This document shows, piece by piece, positions 51,803 through 62,234 of a DNA stretch of 64,000 nt (its first letter is position 1; each line of letters starts with the position of its first letter). The notes under the pieces are model-generated. The model saw only the letters and a list, made by a program, of their open reading frames with translations, was not told the DNA's origin and did not search any database. The stretch is from the NCBI RefSeq assembly GCF_014243445.1, contig NZ_JACLQD010000001.1, positions 868,001 to 932,000 of the forward strand, in the 5' to 3' direction. The position numbers were made by a program, and so were the translations under genes. Origin of the DNA: Paragemmobacter straminiformis. Its GTDB lineage: Bacteria; Pseudomonadota; Alphaproteobacteria; Rhodobacterales; Rhodobacteraceae.

Positions 51803-53472
51803 GCCACCACCGCATAAAGGTCGGCGGCCCCCAGCCGCACCTGCGCCAGCAGCCCCGCATATTCCGGCAACATCCGCCCCAGCGCCACCCGCGCCAGCGC
51901 CGCCCGCGCCGGATCGGCCAAAGCCGCCCGCACATGGAAATGCGCGCCCAGCACCAGCGCAAAGGCGCGCAGGTAGGCCACCGCCCCGGCCTGACGGTCG
52001 ACCATCGGCATCGCCAACAGCTCTTTCGTCACCGCCCGCAACTCTTGCGCCGCAAAGGCAAGGGCCGGCGCGCCACCCGCTTCCGCCTCGACCTCGTCCA
52101 GCAGCGCAAAGGCCGCGGCCCCGCCATCGGCCAACTTGCGCCCGACAAGGTCCATCGCCTGTATCCCGTTGGTGCCTTCGTAAATCCGCGTCACCCGCAC
52201 ATCGCGCAGCAACTGGGCGACGCCGGTTTCCTCGATGAACCCCATCCCGCCATGCACCTGCACCGCCATATCCGCAACACGGCTGCCCGCATCGGTGCCA
52301 TATGCCTTGGCGATCGGCGTCAGAAAGGCCGCCCGCGCCGCCCATCCGGCCGCGCCACCCGCCTCGCCCGAAGCCCGCGCCATATCGCCCGCCACGGCAC
52401 AGGCCAGCGCTATGGCCCGCGCCGAAAACACCTCGGCCCGCATCTCGGCCAGCATCCGCCGCACATCGGCATGTCCGGAAATCGGCCCCTCGCCCAGCGG
52501 GGTCCGCCCCTGCACCCGCGCCGCCGCAAAGGCCTCGGCCGCCTGCAAGGCCGCCTCTGCCACGCCCACGCCCTGCACCGCCACACCAAGCCGCGCGTTG
52601 TTCATCATCGTGAACATCGCCGCCATCCCCCGATGCGGCGCCCCCACCAGCCAGCCCACCGCGCCCGCGAAGTCCATCACGCAGGTGGGCGACCCGTGCA
52701 GCCCCAGCTTATGCTCCAACCCCACGACCGACAGCGCATTCGGCCGTGCCGGACGCCCTTGGGCATCGGGCAGGACCTTCGGCACAAGGAACAGGCTGAT
52801 CCCGCCCGTCCCCGCAGCCGCATCGGGCAGACGCGCCAGCACAAGATGGCAGATGTTCGGCATGAACGCCGCATCGCCCCAAGTGATGTAGATCTTCTGC
52901 CCCGTTACCGCATAGGTGCCGTCGCCCAGCGGCTCGGCCCTGCACCGCAGCGCGCCGACATCCGACCCCGCCTGCGGCTCGGTCAGGTTCATCGTCCCGC
53001 TCCATTCGCCCGAAACCAGCTTCGGCAGATAAAGCGCCCTGATCGCCTCCGACCCGTGATGCTCCAGCGCCTCGATCTGCCCCTGCGTGAGCAAAGGGTT
53101 CAGTTGCAGGGCCAGACAGGCCCCCGAGAACATCTCGTTCACCGCCATCGCCACGGTCACGGGCAACCCCATGCCGCCATAGGCTTCGGGCGCGGCCATG
53201 CCGACCCATCCGCCTGCGGCAATGGCCCGATAGGCCTCGGCGAAGCCCGCAGGGCCGCGAACGCCGCCCGCTTCAAGCCGCGCGCCCTCGCGGTCGCCGC
53301 TGCGGTTCAGCGGTGCCAGAACCTCCTCGGCCAAGCGCCCCGCCTCGGCCAGAATTGCCCTGACCGTCGCCGACCCCGCCTGCCCGAACCGCTCGGTTGC
53401 GGCCACCTGCGGCAGTCCCACCACCCGATCCAGCAGGAACTGCAACTCCTCCAGCGGCGCGCGATAGGTCAT
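51799..53472 (-). CDS. Acyl-CoA dehydrogenase (long C-terminal form)
   Basis: FAD-dependent acyl-CoA dehydrogenase of 557 aa. Family features: MNLTEPQAGSDVGALRCRAE (FAD/substrate loop), ITWGD, the arginine in NNARLGVAVQGV and the catalytic Glu in RIYEGTNGIQAMDLVGRKL. The 557-residue length and extra C-terminal helical domain fit the FadE12/AidB-like large class. First gene of the operon with the MBL hydrolase; divergent from the Sua5 gene. Confidence 0.93.
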   Translation of the reverse strand: MTYRAPLEELQFLLDRVVGLPQVAATERFGQAGSATVRAILAEAGRLAEEVLAPLNRSGDREGARLEAGGVRGPAGFAEAYRAIAAGGWVGMAAPEAYGGMGLPVTVAMAVNEMFSGACLALQLNPLLTQGQIEALEHHGSEAIRALYLPKLVSGEWSGTMNLTEPQAGSDVGALRCRAEPLGDGTYAVTGQKIYITWGDAAFMPNICHLVLARLPDAAAGTGGISLFLVPKVLPDAQGRPARPNALSVVGLEHKLGLHGSPTCVMDFAGAVGWLVGAPHRGMAAMFTMMNNARLGVAVQGVGVAEAALQAAEAFAAARVQGRTPLGEGPISGHADVRRMLAEMRAEVFSARAIALACAVAGDMARASGEAGGAAGWAARAAFLTPIAKAYGTDAGSRVADMAVQVHGGMGFIEETGVAQLLRDVRVTRIYEGTNGIQAMDLVGRKLADGGAAAFALLDEVEAEAGGAPALAFAAQELRAVTKELLAMPMVDRQAGAVAYLRAFALVLGAHFHVRAALADPARAALARVALGRMLPEYAGLLAQVRLGAADLYAVVA

Positions 53473-53565
53473 GTCCGTCCTCGTCTTGCTTGTGAAACAG
53501 GGATCACGGGGCTATGCCGTGGAACCTACCCCAAGCCCCGACCGCCACAAGCCAAACCTCGCGTC

Positions 53566-54510
53566 ATGACCGAAACCCTGCTGCCCACGCCCCAAGGACT
53601 GATCCGCGCCGCAGCCATCCTGTCGGCGGGCGGACTCGTGGCCTTTCCGACCGAAACGGTCTACGGCCTTGGCGGAGATGCGCGGTCCGACCATGCCGTG
53701 GCGCGGATCTTCGATGCCAAGGGCCGCCCCCGTTTCAACCCGCTGATCGTCCACGTGCCCGACCTTGCGGCCGCCCGCCGCTATGCCCGCTTCGACGCCC
53801 GCGCCGAGGCCATCGCCGCTGCCTTCTGGCCCGGCCCGCTGACGCTGGTCCTGCCGCTGCGCGAGGATGCGGGGCTTTCCCCCCTCGTCACCGCAGGGCT
53901 CGATACCGTGGCCATCCGCGTTCCGGCCCATGCCACCGCGCGCGCCCTGCTCGCGGCCTTCGACGGCCCGCTTGCCGCGCCCTCGGCCAACCCCTCGGGC
54001 AAGGTCTCGCCCACCCGCGCCGACCATGTGGCCGCAGGGCTGACAGGCCGGATCGACGCCATCCTGAACGGCGGGGCCTGTGCCGTAGGGGTGGAATCCA
54101 CCATCCTCGGCCTTGCGGGCAAAGCGCAGCTGCTGCGCCCCGGCGGCATCCCCGCCGAAGTGCTGGAAGCCGCCCTCGGCCAGCCACTCGCCACGGGCGG
54201 CAGCGCCGAGACGCCGAACGCGCCGGGGCAATTGGCCAGCCACTACGCCCCCGCAGCCCCCCTGCGCCTGAACGTGACAGAACCGGCAGCGGGCGAAACT
54301 TGGGTCGGCTTCGGCCCCTGCGCGGGTGCGGCGCTCTCGCTCTCGGCCACGGGCGATCTGGTCGAAGCCGCCGCCAACCTGTTCCACATCCTGCGCGAGG
54401 CCGACCGCATCGCTGGCCCCGCAGGCATCGCCTTTGCCCCTGTCCCGCAAACGGGCCTTGGCCGCGCGATCAACGACCGCCTTGGCCGCGCCGCAGCCCC
54501 CAGACCCTAG
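53566..54510 (+). CDS. sua5: L-threonylcarbamoyladenylate synthase (Sua5/YwlC type)
   Basis: A 314-aa enzyme making threonylcarbamoyl-AMP for the t6A37 tRNA modification. YrdC domain residues 1-200 (VAFPTETVYGLGGDA, KGRPRFNPLIVHV, APSANPSGKVSPTRADHV, STILGL) plus the C-terminal Sua5 domain (SHYAPAAPLRL to LGRAINDRL). The long upstream open frame is antisense to the acyl-CoA dehydrogenase and rejected. Confidence 0.93.
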   Translation: MTETLLPTPQGLIRAAAILSAGGLVAFPTETVYGLGGDARSDHAVARIFDAKGRPRFNPLIVHVPDLAAARRYARFDARAEAIAAAFWPGPLTLVLPLREDAGLSPLVTAGLDTVAIRVPAHATARALLAAFDGPLAAPSANPSGKVSPTRADHVAAGLTGRIDAILNGGACAVGVESTILGLAGKAQLLRPGGIPAEVLEAALGQPLATGGSAETPNAPGQLASHYAPAAPLRLNVTEPAAGETWVGFGPCAGAALSLSATGDLVEAAANLFHILREADRIAGPAGIAFAPVPQTGLGRAINDRLGRAAAPRP

Positions 54511-54512
54511 CC

Positions 54513-54556
54513 AGATCCGTTCGGACGGATCTGCAAATTTCTTGCAAGAAATTTGC
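54513..54556. terminator. Hairpin pair after sua5
   Basis: Two hairpins: AGATCCGT/ACGGATCT with loop TCGG (54513-54532), then a perfect 24-nt palindrome (54533-54556) with arms GCAAATTTCTTG/CAAGAAATTTGC. Located between convergent genes, they probably end transcription both ways; the second resembles 4363-4386. Confidence 0.6.
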
Positions 54557-54564
54557 CCGCGCCC

Positions 54565-55581
54565 TCAGTCGAAGGTTCCCGTCACCCGACCGAACAGCAT
54601 GAAGGCCCGCGCCGTGCGCGTGTCGCCCAACTCGGCAAGGTCAGAATCCGAGGCATTCGGCTCCACCTCCTGGAACACCTTGTCAAAGGTCCGCAGGAAA
54701 TGATGCCCCGCATCGCGGAACACCGGGTCCTCGCGCATCCGCCCAGCGGTCAGCGCCAGCGACGAGCGGTCGCGAATCCCGCCAAGGCCCGCAATCGCCC
54801 GCCCGCGCTCTCCGGCGGCGAACTTGCGCCACAACTCGGGCCGCGCCCGCTCGGGGCGCAGGTCATCCATGTAGATGCCTTCCTGCGACAGAAGGGTCAG
54901 CACATCCTGCGCCGCCCGCACCAGCTTGGCGGCGCTGCGGTCCTCCAGCGCCAGACGCAAGGCGCGGAACCCCGCCTTGTCATCCGGCCCTTCGGGAAAA
55001 TTCATCGCGCGGATGAAGTCGGCCACCGCCAGCGGCGGGCGCAGCGCATCCGCAGGTGTCCCGAGCGCAAGCGTCGGCTCGTCATCGGCCGACGGTTTCG
55101 GCGCAACCAGCGCGGCCTTGCGGTCGGCGGACGGCACCGTCAGGCTGCCATCCCGCCGCGTCTGGAACGAGGCCAGCGCCACCCCCGCCTCCTTGGTCAC
55201 AGCCGCAATCTCGTCAAGCCGCTGCTCGACCACCGGCTTCATCGAGGCCGCCGATTGCTGCCCCACCAGATAGGCGTTGCGCATCGCGTCCACCGTGGCC
55301 TGCAACCGTGCCGCCTCGGCCCGCAGCACCCGCACCGACCGCAGCGTCGTCACCGCCGCCCAGATCAGCGCCAGCGGCAGGAACACCACCAGCAGCGTCA
55401 TCACCAGCCCCAGCAAGCCCGCGCCATCCGACGGCGGCGACACCAGCGCATAGGCGATCACCGCCACCACCCAGACCACCGCCAGTCCGGCGGCAACCAG
55501 CTCGGTCGCGCCCAGCCCCGTGGGCTCATCCGCCCGAAGGAAGACTCCCAGCCCCGGCTTAGGTCTTTCGTCGTCGGTCAT
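54565..55581 (-). CDS. Conserved membrane protein of unknown function, 338 aa
   Basis: Two membrane helices near residues 28-48 and 56-78, then a coiled-coil stretch (ALIWAAVTTLRSVRVLRAEA, ARLQATVDAMR) and a soluble C-terminal domain (residues 185-338). No family function recognised. It follows greA by 12 nt, so it is probably co-transcribed with it. Confidence 0.75.
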   Translation of the reverse strand: MTDDERPKPGLGVFLRADEPTGLGATELVAAGLAVVWVVAVIAYALVSPPSDGAGLLGLVMTLLVVFLPLALIWAAVTTLRSVRVLRAEAARLQATVDAMRNAYLVGQQSAASMKPVVEQRLDEIAAVTKEAGVALASFQTRRDGSLTVPSADRKAALVAPKPSADDEPTLALGTPADALRPPLAVADFIRAMNFPEGPDDKAGFRALRLALEDRSAAKLVRAAQDVLTLLSQEGIYMDDLRPERARPELWRKFAAGERGRAIAGLGGIRDRSSLALTAGRMREDPVFRDAGHHFLRTFDKVFQEVEPNASDSDLAELGDTRTARAFMLFGRVTGTFD

Positions 55582-55593
55582 CCCCATCCCCGA

Positions 55594-56064
55594 TCAGATG
55601 TAGCGGATGCTCAGGATCTCGTAGCTTTTCTGCCCGCCGGGGGTCTTGACCTCGACGCTGTCGCCCTCGTCCTTGCCGATCAGCGCGCGCGCCAGCGGCG
55701 AGCGGATGTTCAACAGGCCGCGCTCGATATCGGCCTCGGCCTCGCCCACGATCTGGTAGGTCTTTTCCTCGTCGCTGTCCTCGTCCACCACCGTGACGGT
55801 CGCGCCGAACTTGACCGCGCCCGACAGTTTGGTCGGGTCGATCACCTCGGCCAGCGACACCAGCGCCTCAAGCTCCTTGATGCGCCCCTCGATGAAAGAC
55901 TGCTTTTCGCGCGCCGCATGGTATTCGGCGTTCTCCGACAGGTCGCCATGCTCGCGCGCTTCCGCAATCGCGCGGATCACGGCGGGCCGCTCGACCGATT
56001 TCAGCAGTTTCAGCTCGTCGTCCAGCGCGGTGAAGCCCGCACGCGTCATCGGAATCTTTTCCAT
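55594..56064 (-). CDS. greA: Transcription elongation factor GreA
   Basis: A 156-aa factor that rescues backtracked RNA polymerase. N-terminal coiled coil with the tip acidic pair in [20 protein letters not shown]-terminal FKBP-like domain ([20 protein letters not shown]). ATG at 56064 chosen; the upstream frame is antisense-like. Confidence 0.95.
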   Translation of the reverse strand: MEKIPMTRAGFTALDDELKLLKSVERPAVIRAIAEAREHGDLSENAEYHAAREKQSFIEGRIKELEALVSLAEVIDPTKLSGAVKFGATVTVVDEDSDEEKTYQIVGEAEADIERGLLNIRSPLARALIGKDEGDSVEVKTPGGQKSYEILSIRYI

Positions 56065-56351
56065 CGGCTCCAACACAAACAAAAAGGAAGCCACGGTCCC
56101 GACAAGGGACAGTGGCAAAGGGCAGTGTTGCGCCCACCTGACCCGACCAAGATCGCAAATGCAAGGGGGCGCGCCCGCCGAAATTGCGCCCCGCCCGCCC
56201 AATGCGCGGCCCGATGCCGCAATGCGACATGCGAATGCCGCGATCCGATTGACCCTTTGCCGCGCGATGGGCTAGGGGAATGCAGCGGCGGCGCAACTTT
56301 ATTGCTTGATTGCGTGCCGCGTGGGCAGGACAGAACAGGGAAGCGCACGAG

Positions 56352-58001
56352 ATGGCCGAGATCGTCCGGGAATCGATGGAATATGACGTCGTTATCGTCG
56401 GCGCAGGACCTGCGGGCCTTTCGGCGGCGATCCGCCTGAAACAGCTCGACGCCAATGTTTCGGTCGTCGTGCTGGAAAAAGGCTCCGAGGTCGGCGCGCA
56501 TATCCTGTCGGGCGCGGTGCTTGACCCTTCGGGCCTCGACGCGCTGATCCCCGACTGGCGGACCCGTGGCGCCCCGATCAAGACCGAGGTGGTCGAAGAC
56601 AACTTCTACGTCCTCGGCCCCGCCGGACAGGTCCGCATCCCGAACTGGCCGATGCCGCCCCTGATGAACAACCACGGCAATTACATCGTCTCGATGGCCA
56701 ATGTCTGCCGCTGGATGGCGGGGCAAGCCGAAGAACTCGGCGTCGAGATCTTCCCCGGCATGGCGGCAAGCCAGCTTGTCTATGAGGGCGACCGCGTCAA
56801 AGGCGTGGTGGCGGGCGAATTCGGGCGCGACCCCGAAACCGGCGAACCCGGCCCCTCCTATGAACCGGGGATGGAACTGCACGGCAAATACGTCTTCCTG
56901 TCCGAAGGCGTGCGCGGCTCGCTGTCGAAAGAGGTCATCGCGAAATACGACCTGTCCAAAGGCCATTGCCCGCAGAAATTCGGCCTCGGCATGAAGGAAA
57001 TCTGGGAGATCGACCCGGCCAAGCACCGCCTCGGCACCGTCACCCACACGATGGGCTGGCCGCTCGGGTCCAACGCGGGCGGCGGGTCGTTCATCTACCA
57101 CCTTGAAAACAATCAGGTCTATGTCGGCTTCGTGGTCCATCTGAACTACGAAAACCCCTACCTCTACCCCTATATGGAATTCCAGCGCTTCAAGCACCAT
57201 CCGATGGTTGCCGAACTGCTGAAGGGTGGCAAACGCGTGGCCTATGGCGCGCGCGCGATTTCCGAGGGCGGCTGGCAGTCCATTCCCAAGATGGTCGCCC
57301 CCGGCGTGGCGCTGCTGGGCTGCTCGGCGGGCCTTGTGAACGTGCCGCGCATCAAGGGCAACCACAACGCCATGCTTTCGGGCAAGGCCGCCGCCGAAGC
57401 CGCCTTTGCAGCACTGCAAGCGGGCCGCATGGGCGACGAGCTGACCGATTACGAAACCGAGGTCCGCAGCGGCGCCATCGGCCGCGACCTGAAGCGCGTG
57501 CGCAACGTCAAGCCGCTCTGGTCCAAATACGGCCTTGTCGCCAGCCTCATGGGCGGGGGCATCGACATGTGGACCAATACCGTCGGCTTCTCGCTTTTCG
57601 GCACGATCAAGCACGGCAAATCCGACGCTGCCGCCACGGGCCTTGCCAAGAACTTCAAGCCCATCGACTACCCCAAACCCGATGGCAAACTGTCCTTCGA
57701 CCGCCTGACCAACGTCGCCTTCAGCTTCACCAACCATGACGAGGCGCAACCCGCCCACCTCAAGCTGAAAGACGCCTCTGTCCCGATCTCGGTCAACCTG
57801 CCCAAATACGCCGAACCCGCGCAGCGTTACTGCCCCGCAGGCGTCTACGAAGTCGTGTCGGAAGAGGGGAAAGACCCCCGCTTCGTCATCAACTTCCAGA
57901 ACTGCGTCCATTGCAAAACCTGCGACATCAAGGACCCGTCGCAGAACATCAACTGGACAACCCCGCAGGGCGGCGGCGGGCCGAACTATCCCAACATGTG
58001 A
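56352..58001 (+). CDS. Electron transfer flavoprotein-ubiquinone oxidoreductase
   Basis: A 549-aa inner-membrane iron-sulphur flavoprotein passing electrons from acyl-CoA and other dehydrogenases, via ETF, to ubiquinone. FAD motif VGAGPAGLSAA near residue 16, membrane-associating segment in the middle, C-terminal 4Fe-4S cluster cysteines CPAGVYE, CVHCKTCDIKDP. Functionally linked to the acyl-CoA dehydrogenase in this window. Confidence 0.95.
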   Translation: MAEIVRESMEYDVVIVGAGPAGLSAAIRLKQLDANVSVVVLEKGSEVGAHILSGAVLDPSGLDALIPDWRTRGAPIKTEVVEDNFYVLGPAGQVRIPNWPMPPLMNNHGNYIVSMANVCRWMAGQAEELGVEIFPGMAASQLVYEGDRVKGVVAGEFGRDPETGEPGPSYEPGMELHGKYVFLSEGVRGSLSKEVIAKYDLSKGHCPQKFGLGMKEIWEIDPAKHRLGTVTHTMGWPLGSNAGGGSFIYHLENNQVYVGFVVHLNYENPYLYPYMEFQRFKHHPMVAELLKGGKRVAYGARAISEGGWQSIPKMVAPGVALLGCSAGLVNVPRIKGNHNAMLSGKAAAEAAFAALQAGRMGDELTDYETEVRSGAIGRDLKRVRNVKPLWSKYGLVASLMGGGIDMWTNTVGFSLFGTIKHGKSDAAATGLAKNFKPIDYPKPDGKLSFDRLTNVAFSFTNHDEAQPAHLKLKDASVPISVNLPKYAEPAQRYCPAGVYEVVSEEGKDPRFVINFQNCVHCKTCDIKDPSQNINWTTPQGGGGPNYPNM

Positions 58002-58028
58002 CCAAGGGGCCGTTTTGCGGCCCTGAAA

Positions 58029-58067
58029 GCGGCCCCGCGTCAGGCGCGGATGCGGGGCCGCCGTTTT
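58029..58067 (+). terminator. Terminator of ETF-QO gene
   Basis: 10-bp perfect stem GCGGCCCCGC/GCGGGGCCGC followed by CGTTTT, 28 nt after the stop. Confidence 0.8.
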
Positions 58068-58235
58068 GCGGTGCCTCGCCCCCCTCTATGCCTGCGGCAG
58101 AAAAGCCCGCGATTTCCGCGCTGCCTGCCGCGCACGCTCTGACATTCGCGCGAGCATCCGCATTTCCGCCCCGCGCCGATTGCCTTGGCCCACCGCCGCG
58201 TCTAGCCTGCGCCGAAGCCCTCTGCCGGAGTCGCC

Positions 58236-59948
58236 ATGCCCCTTCGCCTCGCCCGACCCATTCTCGCGCTGACGCTGGCAGCCTTCACGCTGCCCGCCCT
58301 CGCGCAGGACAAACCGTCAGGCGAGGATGCGGGCGCCTATCTCGCCGCCCGCGTCGCCGCGACCGAGAACGACTATGCCGAAGCCGCCGCGTGGTATGAC
58401 CGCCTGCTGCAATCGGCCCCGAACGACCCCGCCCTTCTCGAAGGGGCCGTGATCTCGAACATGGGCCTTGGCGACGTGGCGAAAGCCGCCGGATTTGCCG
58501 ACCGTCTTGCCAAGGCGGGTGGCACCTCGCAGGTGGCATGGACCGCGACCATCGCCGAAAAGGCGCAGAAAGGCGACTTCAAGGGCATCATCGACGACCA
58601 GAAAGCCGGTCGCACGGCGGGCAAATTGCTCGACGGTCTGGTGACCGCATGGGCTGCCTTGGGCAACGGCGACATGACCGACGCGCTGGCAGGCTTCGAC
58701 GCCCTGTCCAAGACGCAGGGCCTCGAAGCCTTCGGCCTCTATCACAAGGCCCTCGCCCTTGCCTCGGCGGGCGATTTCGAAGGGGCCGACGACATCCTGT
58801 CCGGCAAGGACTCGGGCCCCATCGCCGTCATGCGCCGTGGGGTGATCGCCCATGTGCAGATCCTGTCGCAACTCGAACGCAACCCCGACGCCATCGCCCT
58901 GCTCGACCGCAACTTCGGGACCGAGGCCGATCCCCAGATCGACGCCCTCCGCACCCGTCTCAAGGCGGGCGAGGTCTTGCCCTTCGACATCGTCACCAAC
59001 GCCAAGGACGGCATAGCCGAGGTGTTCTTCACCCTTGCCGCAGCCCTGCGCGGCGAAGCCGATGACGGTTTCACCCTGCTTTACACCCGCATCACCGCCT
59101 ATCTGCAACCCGGCCACGGCGAAGCCCTGCTGCTTTCGGCGGCCCTGCTCGAATCGCTGGGCCAACCTGCCTTGGCCGAAGAAACCTACGCGCTGATCCC
59201 CGCCGACAGCCCCAGCTACCACATCGCGGAAATCGGCCGCGCCGACACGCTTTTTGCCCAAGACAAGTCCGATGCCGCGATCGAGGTGCTGCAATCGCTC
59301 GCCCGCACGCATGGCAACCTTGTCGCCGTGCAGACCGCCCTTGGCGATGCGCTGCGCCGCGAGGAACGCTTCAAGGAAGCCATCCCCGCCTATGACGCCG
59401 CCATCGGCCTGATCGGCAAACCCGAACGCCGCCACTGGGGCCTGTTCTACGCCCGCGGTATCAGCCACGAACGCAGCGGCGATTTCAAAACCTTCGAATC
59501 CGACCTGCGCCGCGCGCTCGAACTCGAACCCGACCAACCGCAGGTGCTGAACTACCTCGGCTACAGCTTCGTCGACCGGGGCGAGAACCTCGACGAGGCG
59601 ATGAAGATGATCCAGACCGCCGTCGCCAAGCAACCCGACGCGGGCTACATCATCGACAGCCTCGCTTGGGCCTATTTCCGCCTGGGCAAATACGAAGAGG
59701 CTGTCGAACCGATGGAGAAGGCCTCGCTCCTCGAGCCGGTCGATCCCATCGTCACCGACCATCTGGGCGATGTCTACTGGGCCGTCGGCCGCCAACGCGA
59801 AGCGCAGTTCCAATGGCGCCGCGCCCTGTCCTTCGACCCCGAAGAGAAGGACGCCACCCGCATCCGCGCCAAGCTGGAAAAGGGTCTCGATGCCGTGCTT
59901 GCGGCCGAGGGTGCAAAGCCCCTGACCGACGTGGCGGATGGCAACTGA
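58236..59948 (+). CDS. Exported tetratricopeptide-repeat protein
   Basis: A 570-aa periplasmic or lipid-anchored TPR protein. Signal peptide ending [12 protein letters not shown] units are clear in the last third ([55 protein letters not shown]). Acts as a protein-binding scaffold; partner unknown. Its stop overlaps ispE by 11 nt. Confidence 0.88.
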   Translation: MPLRLARPILALTLAAFTLPALAQDKPSGEDAGAYLAARVAATENDYAEAAAWYDRLLQSAPNDPALLEGAVISNMGLGDVAKAAGFADRLAKAGGTSQVAWTATIAEKAQKGDFKGIIDDQKAGRTAGKLLDGLVTAWAALGNGDMTDALAGFDALSKTQGLEAFGLYHKALALASAGDFEGADDILSGKDSGPIAVMRRGVIAHVQILSQLERNPDAIALLDRNFGTEADPQIDALRTRLKAGEVLPFDIVTNAKDGIAEVFFTLAAALRGEADDGFTLLYTRITAYLQPGHGEALLLSAALLESLGQPALAEETYALIPADSPSYHIAEIGRADTLFAQDKSDAAIEVLQSLARTHGNLVAVQTALGDALRREERFKEAIPAYDAAIGLIGKPERRHWGLFYARGISHERSGDFKTFESDLRRALELEPDQPQVLNYLGYSFVDRGENLDEAMKMIQTAVAKQPDAGYIIDSLAWAYFRLGKYEEAVEPMEKASLLEPVDPIVTDHLGDVYWAVGRQREAQFQWRRALSFDPEEKDATRIRAKLEKGLDAVLAAEGAKPLTDVADGN

Positions 59949-60768
59949 ATTCGCACCGGCCAAGATCAATCTCGCGCTGCACGTCACAGGGCAGCGCGCC
60001 GATGGCTACCACCTGCTCGACAGCCTCGTGGTCTTTGCCGATACGGGCGACCGCATCACGGCAAAGGCCGCGCCCGACCTGACCCTTTCGATCACCGGCC
60101 CCCGGGCAGCAAGCCTGCCTGCCACGGATGACAACCTTGTCCTGCGCGCCGCCCGCGCGATCGGGGTGACGGCGGCGATCACGCTCGACAAGCACCTGCC
60201 CATCGCCTCGGGCATCGGCGGCGGCTCCTCGGACGCTGCGGCAACCCTGCGCGCCCTTGCCCGCCTGTCGGGCAAGGCCATGCCCGATGCGGCGGCGATC
60301 CTGTCTCTGGGCGCGGATGTTCCGGTCTGCCTCGCGCCGCGCCCGGTCCGCATGACGGGCATCGGCGAGACGCTCGCGCCCCTTGCCCATGCGCTGCCCC
60401 CGTCATGGCTGGTGCTGGTGAACCCCGGCGTTGCCGTCTCGACGCCGCAGGTGTTCAAGGCGCTGGCCCGCCGCGACAACGCAGGCCTGAAGCCTTTGCC
60501 GAAACTGGCCAACACCGCCGAATTCGCCGCTTGGCTTGCCATGCAACGCAACGACCTCGAGGCCCCCGCACAAGGTCTTTTGCCCGAGATCGCGGCCATG
60601 AAATCCGCCCTCACCGCGCAGCAAGGCTGCCTGCTCGCCCGCATGTCGGGTTCGGGCGCCACCTGCTTCGGCCTGTTCGCCGACCCGCTTTCCGCCCATG
60701 CCGCGGCAACGGCGATCCGCCACGCGCAGCCCCTGTGGTGGGTGGCCGACGCGGCGGTTATGGCCTGA
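59938..60768 (+). CDS. ispE: 4-diphosphocytidyl-2-C-methyl-D-erythritol kinase
   Basis: A 276-aa GHMP kinase of the MEP isoprenoid pathway. Features: [21 protein letters not shown] at the N-terminus, ATP loop [20 protein letters not shown] and C-terminal [12 protein letters not shown]. The isoprenoid theme continues with the convergent polyprenyl diphosphate synthase gene. Confidence 0.95.
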   Translation: MATEFAPAKINLALHVTGQRADGYHLLDSLVVFADTGDRITAKAAPDLTLSITGPRAASLPATDDNLVLRAARAIGVTAAITLDKHLPIASGIGGGSSDAAATLRALARLSGKAMPDAAAILSLGADVPVCLAPRPVRMTGIGETLAPLAHALPPSWLVLVNPGVAVSTPQVFKALARRDNAGLKPLPKLANTAEFAAWLAMQRNDLEAPAQGLLPEIAAMKSALTAQQGCLLARMSGSGATCFGLFADPLSAHAAATAIRHAQPLWWVADAAVMA

Positions 60769-60787
60769 CATATTTGCCGATTGCGGT

Positions 60788-60887
60788 AGGTGCGCGCCCG
60801 AACCGAGGGGTGGGTGCACGTATACGTGCGCCCGCCCCGTGGGGGCGGGTCGGGCGCGCACCGTGGCTTGGGGCCACGGTGCAATCC
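60788..60887 (-). repeat. Structured 100-bp dispersed element, copy 2
   Basis: Ungapped 95% match to 38641-38740. Read on the minus strand it begins 56 nt after the stop of the polyprenyl synthase gene, the same orientation relative to the upstream gene as copy 1. Changes at element positions 8, 28 and 97 keep both alternative helices paired. Confidence 0.9.
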
Positions 60888-60943
60888 CTGCCGATGTGCA
60901 ACATGTCTGGACCGCCATTGGGGCGAAGCCCACAACCCCGCGC

Positions 60944-61945
60944 TTAAGCGATCCGCGCCACCACATAGCCCGCCAGATCGTCCAGCATCGCGCGCAGCGG
61001 ATGCTCGGGCATCACGGCCAAAGCCGCCCGCGCCTTGGCGACCCATGCCAGCGCCTCGGCCCGTGCGGCCTCCATCGCGCCATGCTTGGCCATCAGCGCC
61101 CGCGCATGGGCCAGATCGCCCTCGTGCTGGTCGCCCTTTTCGATCACCCGCACCCAAAAGGCCCGCTCTTCGGCATCGGCCTTGGCCACGGCCTTGATCA
61201 CCGGCAGCGTCAGCTTGCGCTCGCGGAAATCGTCGCCGGTGTTCTTGCCGATGGCGGCATCGGTCCCGCCGTAATCCAACAGGTCATCGACGATCTGGAA
61301 GGCGATCCCCAGCGCATCGCCATAATCGCGCAAGGCCAGCACCTGCGCCTCGGGCACGCCCGAAATCACGGCGCCCACTTCCGTCGCCGCAGCGAACAAA
61401 GCCGCCGTCTTGCCGCGCACCACCGTCAGATAGATCGCCTCGGTCGTCGCCAGATCCTGCGCCGCCGTGAGCTGCAAGACCTCGCCCTCCGCGATCACCG
61501 CCGAGGCATTCGCCAGAATGTCCATCACCCGCAGCGATCCTGTCTCCACCATCAACTGGAAGGACCGCGCGAACAGGTAGTCGCCCACCAGAACGCTCGA
61601 CTTGTTGTCCCACAGCAGGTTCGCCGTCGGCCGCCCGCGCCGCCGCTCGCTTTCATCCACCACGTCGTCATGCAGCAGCGTGGCGGTATGGATGAACTCG
61701 ACCGTCGCCGCCAGCTTCACATGGTTGTCGCCCGCATAGCCGCACAGCCGCGCCGCCGCCAGGGTGAGCATCGGCCGCAACCGCTTGCCACCCGCTTCCA
61801 CCAGATGCGCCGTCACCTCGGGAATACGCGGCGCATGTTCGCTTGCCATCCGCGTGCGGATCAACGCATTGACCGCCGCCATGTCGTCGGCCAGCCACGC
61901 CGCCAGCCTGTCATGCGGTTTCTGCGAAGCGTCCATCAAACCCAT
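60944..61945 (-). CDS. ispB: Long-chain polyprenyl diphosphate synthase
   Basis: A 333-aa trans-prenyltransferase making the ubiquinone side chain. First aspartate motif LLHDDVVDES near residue 91, second FQIVDDLLDY near residue 218; KRLRP and the GRPTAN region are present. Small residues upstream of the first motif fit a long product. ATG at 61945 follows GGGGGAAG; the upstream extension is antisense to the DUF2007 gene. Confidence 0.93.
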   Translation of the reverse strand: MGLMDASQKPHDRLAAWLADDMAAVNALIRTRMASEHAPRIPEVTAHLVEAGGKRLRPMLTLAAARLCGYAGDNHVKLAATVEFIHTATLLHDDVVDESERRRGRPTANLLWDNKSSVLVGDYLFARSFQLMVETGSLRVMDILANASAVIAEGEVLQLTAAQDLATTEAIYLTVVRGKTAALFAAATEVGAVISGVPEAQVLALRDYGDALGIAFQIVDDLLDYGGTDAAIGKNTGDDFRERKLTLPVIKAVAKADAEERAFWVRVIEKGDQHEGDLAHARALMAKHGAMEAARAEALAWVAKARAALAVMPEHPLRAMLDDLAGYVVARIA

Positions 61946-62005
61946 CTTCCCCCGACCCCCGAAGCACCCTCGACACCACCGGTGCGAAGCCCTTAACTCT
62001 TGCCC

Positions 62006-62224
62006 ATGAAAGAACTTCTGCGCAGCACCGACCCCACGGTCATCGCCTATGCTTCGGCCCTTCTGTCGGGCGAGGGTATAGACGTGTTCGAGTTGGACGT
62101 CCACATGAGCATCCTCGACGGATCCCTCGGCATTTTGCCGCGCCGCCTGATGGTGCGCGATGCCGATCACTTCATGGCGGCGGCCATCCTGCGCGACCTC
62201 GACATCCCCACGGGCCGCGATTGA
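62006..62224 (+). CDS. DUF2007 domain protein, 72 aa
   Basis: Short alpha/beta protein (MKELLRSTDPTVIAYASALL to RRLMVRDADHFMAAAILRDL) matching the DUF2007 putative signal-transducing family. Followed 10 nt later by a methyltransferase gene on the same strand. TTG two codons upstream is an alternative start. Confidence 0.85.
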   Translation: MKELLRSTDPTVIAYASALLSGEGIDVFELDVHMSILDGSLGILPRRLMVRDADHFMAAAILRDLDIPTGRD

Positions 62225-62234
62225 GGGCGCGCGC

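Noticed and set aside
51775-53565. Long 5' extension of the Sua5 frame
   Set aside because: Antisense to the acyl-CoA dehydrogenase; the YrdC domain starts at the ATG at 53566.
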